Part shown: positions 63,111 to 64,000 of the stretch, piece after piece | How the letters are laid out: every line of letters starts with the position of its first letter | How positions within the stretch are numbered: the stretch's first letter is position 1 | Assembly: GCA_022494885.1 (NCBI GenBank) | Contig: JAGVSM010002795.1 | Location: 1 to 64,000 of the forward strand | DNA from: Micrasema longulum | Taxonomy: Eukaryota > Arthropoda > Insecta > Trichoptera > Brachycentridae | Direction of reading: 5' to 3' | DNA length: 64,000 nt | Program-made: the position numbers and the translations under genes | The notes under the pieces: model-generated | The model's database searches: none | What the model was told of the DNA's origin: nothing | The model's input: only the letters and a program-made list of their open reading frames with translations

Positions 63111-63885
63111 CATTACCTTTCGGTCTCTGTCCACCGAGGAGATTTTTAATATCCTCCTGTAGCACCACATTTTAAAGGCTTCGCTCTTTTTTTAAGTACA
63201 TTGGGTGAGTGTCCACGTATCGACGCCGTAAAAAAGTACTGAAAAAACGTAACATCGTACAATGCGCATTCGGAGGTCTAAATTAAAGTCTCTACTGCAA
63301 AGAAGGTCACGTATCCTAAAAAGCAGTCTTGCGCCCTCTCTATTCGTACATTGATCTCTTGAGAGTGATCCCATTTATCATTTAGCCAAGATCATAAATA
63401 TTAATATTGATAGACTTGCTCAATAACCTGCGCTCCAAGTTTTAAAGTCATGAAGAAAGTTTGTGGCTTTTTTCGAATAACCATACATTTAGTCTTGGAA
63501 ATGTTAATTTCTAGCTCTTTAATCAAACTAGCCGTGTAAACTTTGTCCAGCAAAAGCTGCAGGCTTTCCATACTATCTGCGAGAAGGACAGTATCATCCG
63601 CGTATCGGATATTGTTTATAATTTGTCCATTTATGCTAATGCCATCTGTTAGTTCATTTAGCGCATCTCTAAAAATGGCTTCCGAGTACAAATTAAAAAA
63701 GAAAGGAGACAGAATGCATCCTTGCCGCACTCCTCGACATATGTCTATATCCGATGTCAATTCATCATCCACTTTCACTGCAGCTTTTCGATGCCAGTAG
63801 AGGTTACCAATTATCCTTATTTCTCTAGAATCCTGGTTGTTTCTTTTTGAAATTTCTAGAAGTTCTTGGTGGAGTACTTTAGGCA
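63110..63885 (-). pseudogene. LINE reverse transcriptase domain (RGVRQGCILSP type)
   Basis: Minus strand, 161 open codons from 63886: KVLHQELLEISKRNNQDSRE, IRIIGNLYWHRKAAVKVDDE, RGVRQGCILSPFFFNLYSEA, NNIRYADDTVLLADSMESLQ with the catalytic YADD box, KELEINISKTKCMVIRKK. A frame break at about 63400 leads to MGSLSRDQCTNREGARLLFR, RMRIVRCYVFSVLFYGVDTW, then KAFKMWCYRRILKISSVDRD. Typical of the widespread insect RTE-like or R1-like 'craniata-like' LINE family. It continues without a gap into LINE-C coding at 63110, a chimera. Confidence 0.8.
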
Positions 63886-64000
63886 TGTGATGAGAGGCAA
63901 AAAATATAACATTTTACAAGTCATTCGACAGGGAAGGATTGAAGGAAGACGCAGTGCAGGTAGAGGGCGCATCTCTCGGCTAAAGAACTTGCGTGACTGG
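63863..64000 (+). pseudogene. LINE C-terminal fragment running off the window
   Basis: Plus frame: VEYFRHVMRGKKYNILQVIR, QGRIEGRRSAGRGRISRLKN, LRDW, up to the last base. 'EYxxHVMRGxKYxxLQxIxxGxIxGRRxxGRRxxxWLxNLRxW' is a very common insect LINE ending, also seen at 13655. It abuts the head of the minus-strand LINE, so the two pieces diverge from about 63870. Confidence 0.7.

Overview
The window looks like AT-rich nuclear DNA from an insect with a repeat-laden, probably large genome. The evidence is spliced genes with GT-AG introns, a clip-domain serine protease (an arthropod protein type), tRNA-derived SINEs, many decayed non-LTR retrotransposons and many short foldback DNA elements. The exact order is not decidable from sequence alone. 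A beetle-like mobilome is one reading, held with low confidence. Nothing looks bacterial, and I see no CRISPR array, no rRNA and no convincing tRNA gene.

Only two host genes are supported. (1) At 421-1968 (+), two exons encode a small protein homologous to animal C14orf119 (DUF4508-type), 176 aa, complete. (2) From about 35.2 kb to beyond the right edge (+), a secreted clip-domain serine protease is spread over a non-coding 5' exon, a signal-peptide exon (35722-35800), a 23.5-kb first coding intron, exon 2 (59312-59380), a large exon 3 with the CLIP domain, linker and activation site (59414-60265), and exon 4 with the catalytic His (61078-61186). The exons carrying the catalytic Asp and Ser lie outside the window. 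Phases match at every junction.

Almost everything else is mobile DNA, often nested. 0-9 kb: C14orf119 gene, foldback elements, SINEs. 9-20 kb: SINE2, hAT-like element, hammerhead-like motifs, degenerate LINEs. 20-35 kb: nested LINEs, nested foldback elements, the better preserved LINE at 32.8-33.9 kb. 35.8-59.3 kb (protease intron 1): a hAT transposase remnant, a THAP-domain (P-like) element nested in another element, a TTAA-site element nested in a ribozyme-bearing foldback element, many copies of one foldback family, and two paralogous blocks (51.5-53.0 and 58.4-59.1 kb) that reveal an empty TTAA site. 61-64 kb: LINE remnants, two near-identical 99-bp palindromic elements (one here, one at 22.2 kb) and a chimeric LINE.

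The most interesting signals are: (a) at least six hammerhead-ribozyme-like cores (CUGANGA, short stem II, GAAA) at ends of foldback or Penelope-like remnants; (b) one foldback family (called FB1 here) present at about 18 loci with rearranged modules; (c) several insertion sites whose target duplications can be read directly (TTA, TTAA, 8 bp, 8-9 bp, 12 bp); (d) a clip protease whose CLIP domain has a C-x-C start together with a canonical R|IVGG activation site. Family names such as FB1, FB2, SINE1 and LINE-A are local labels only.
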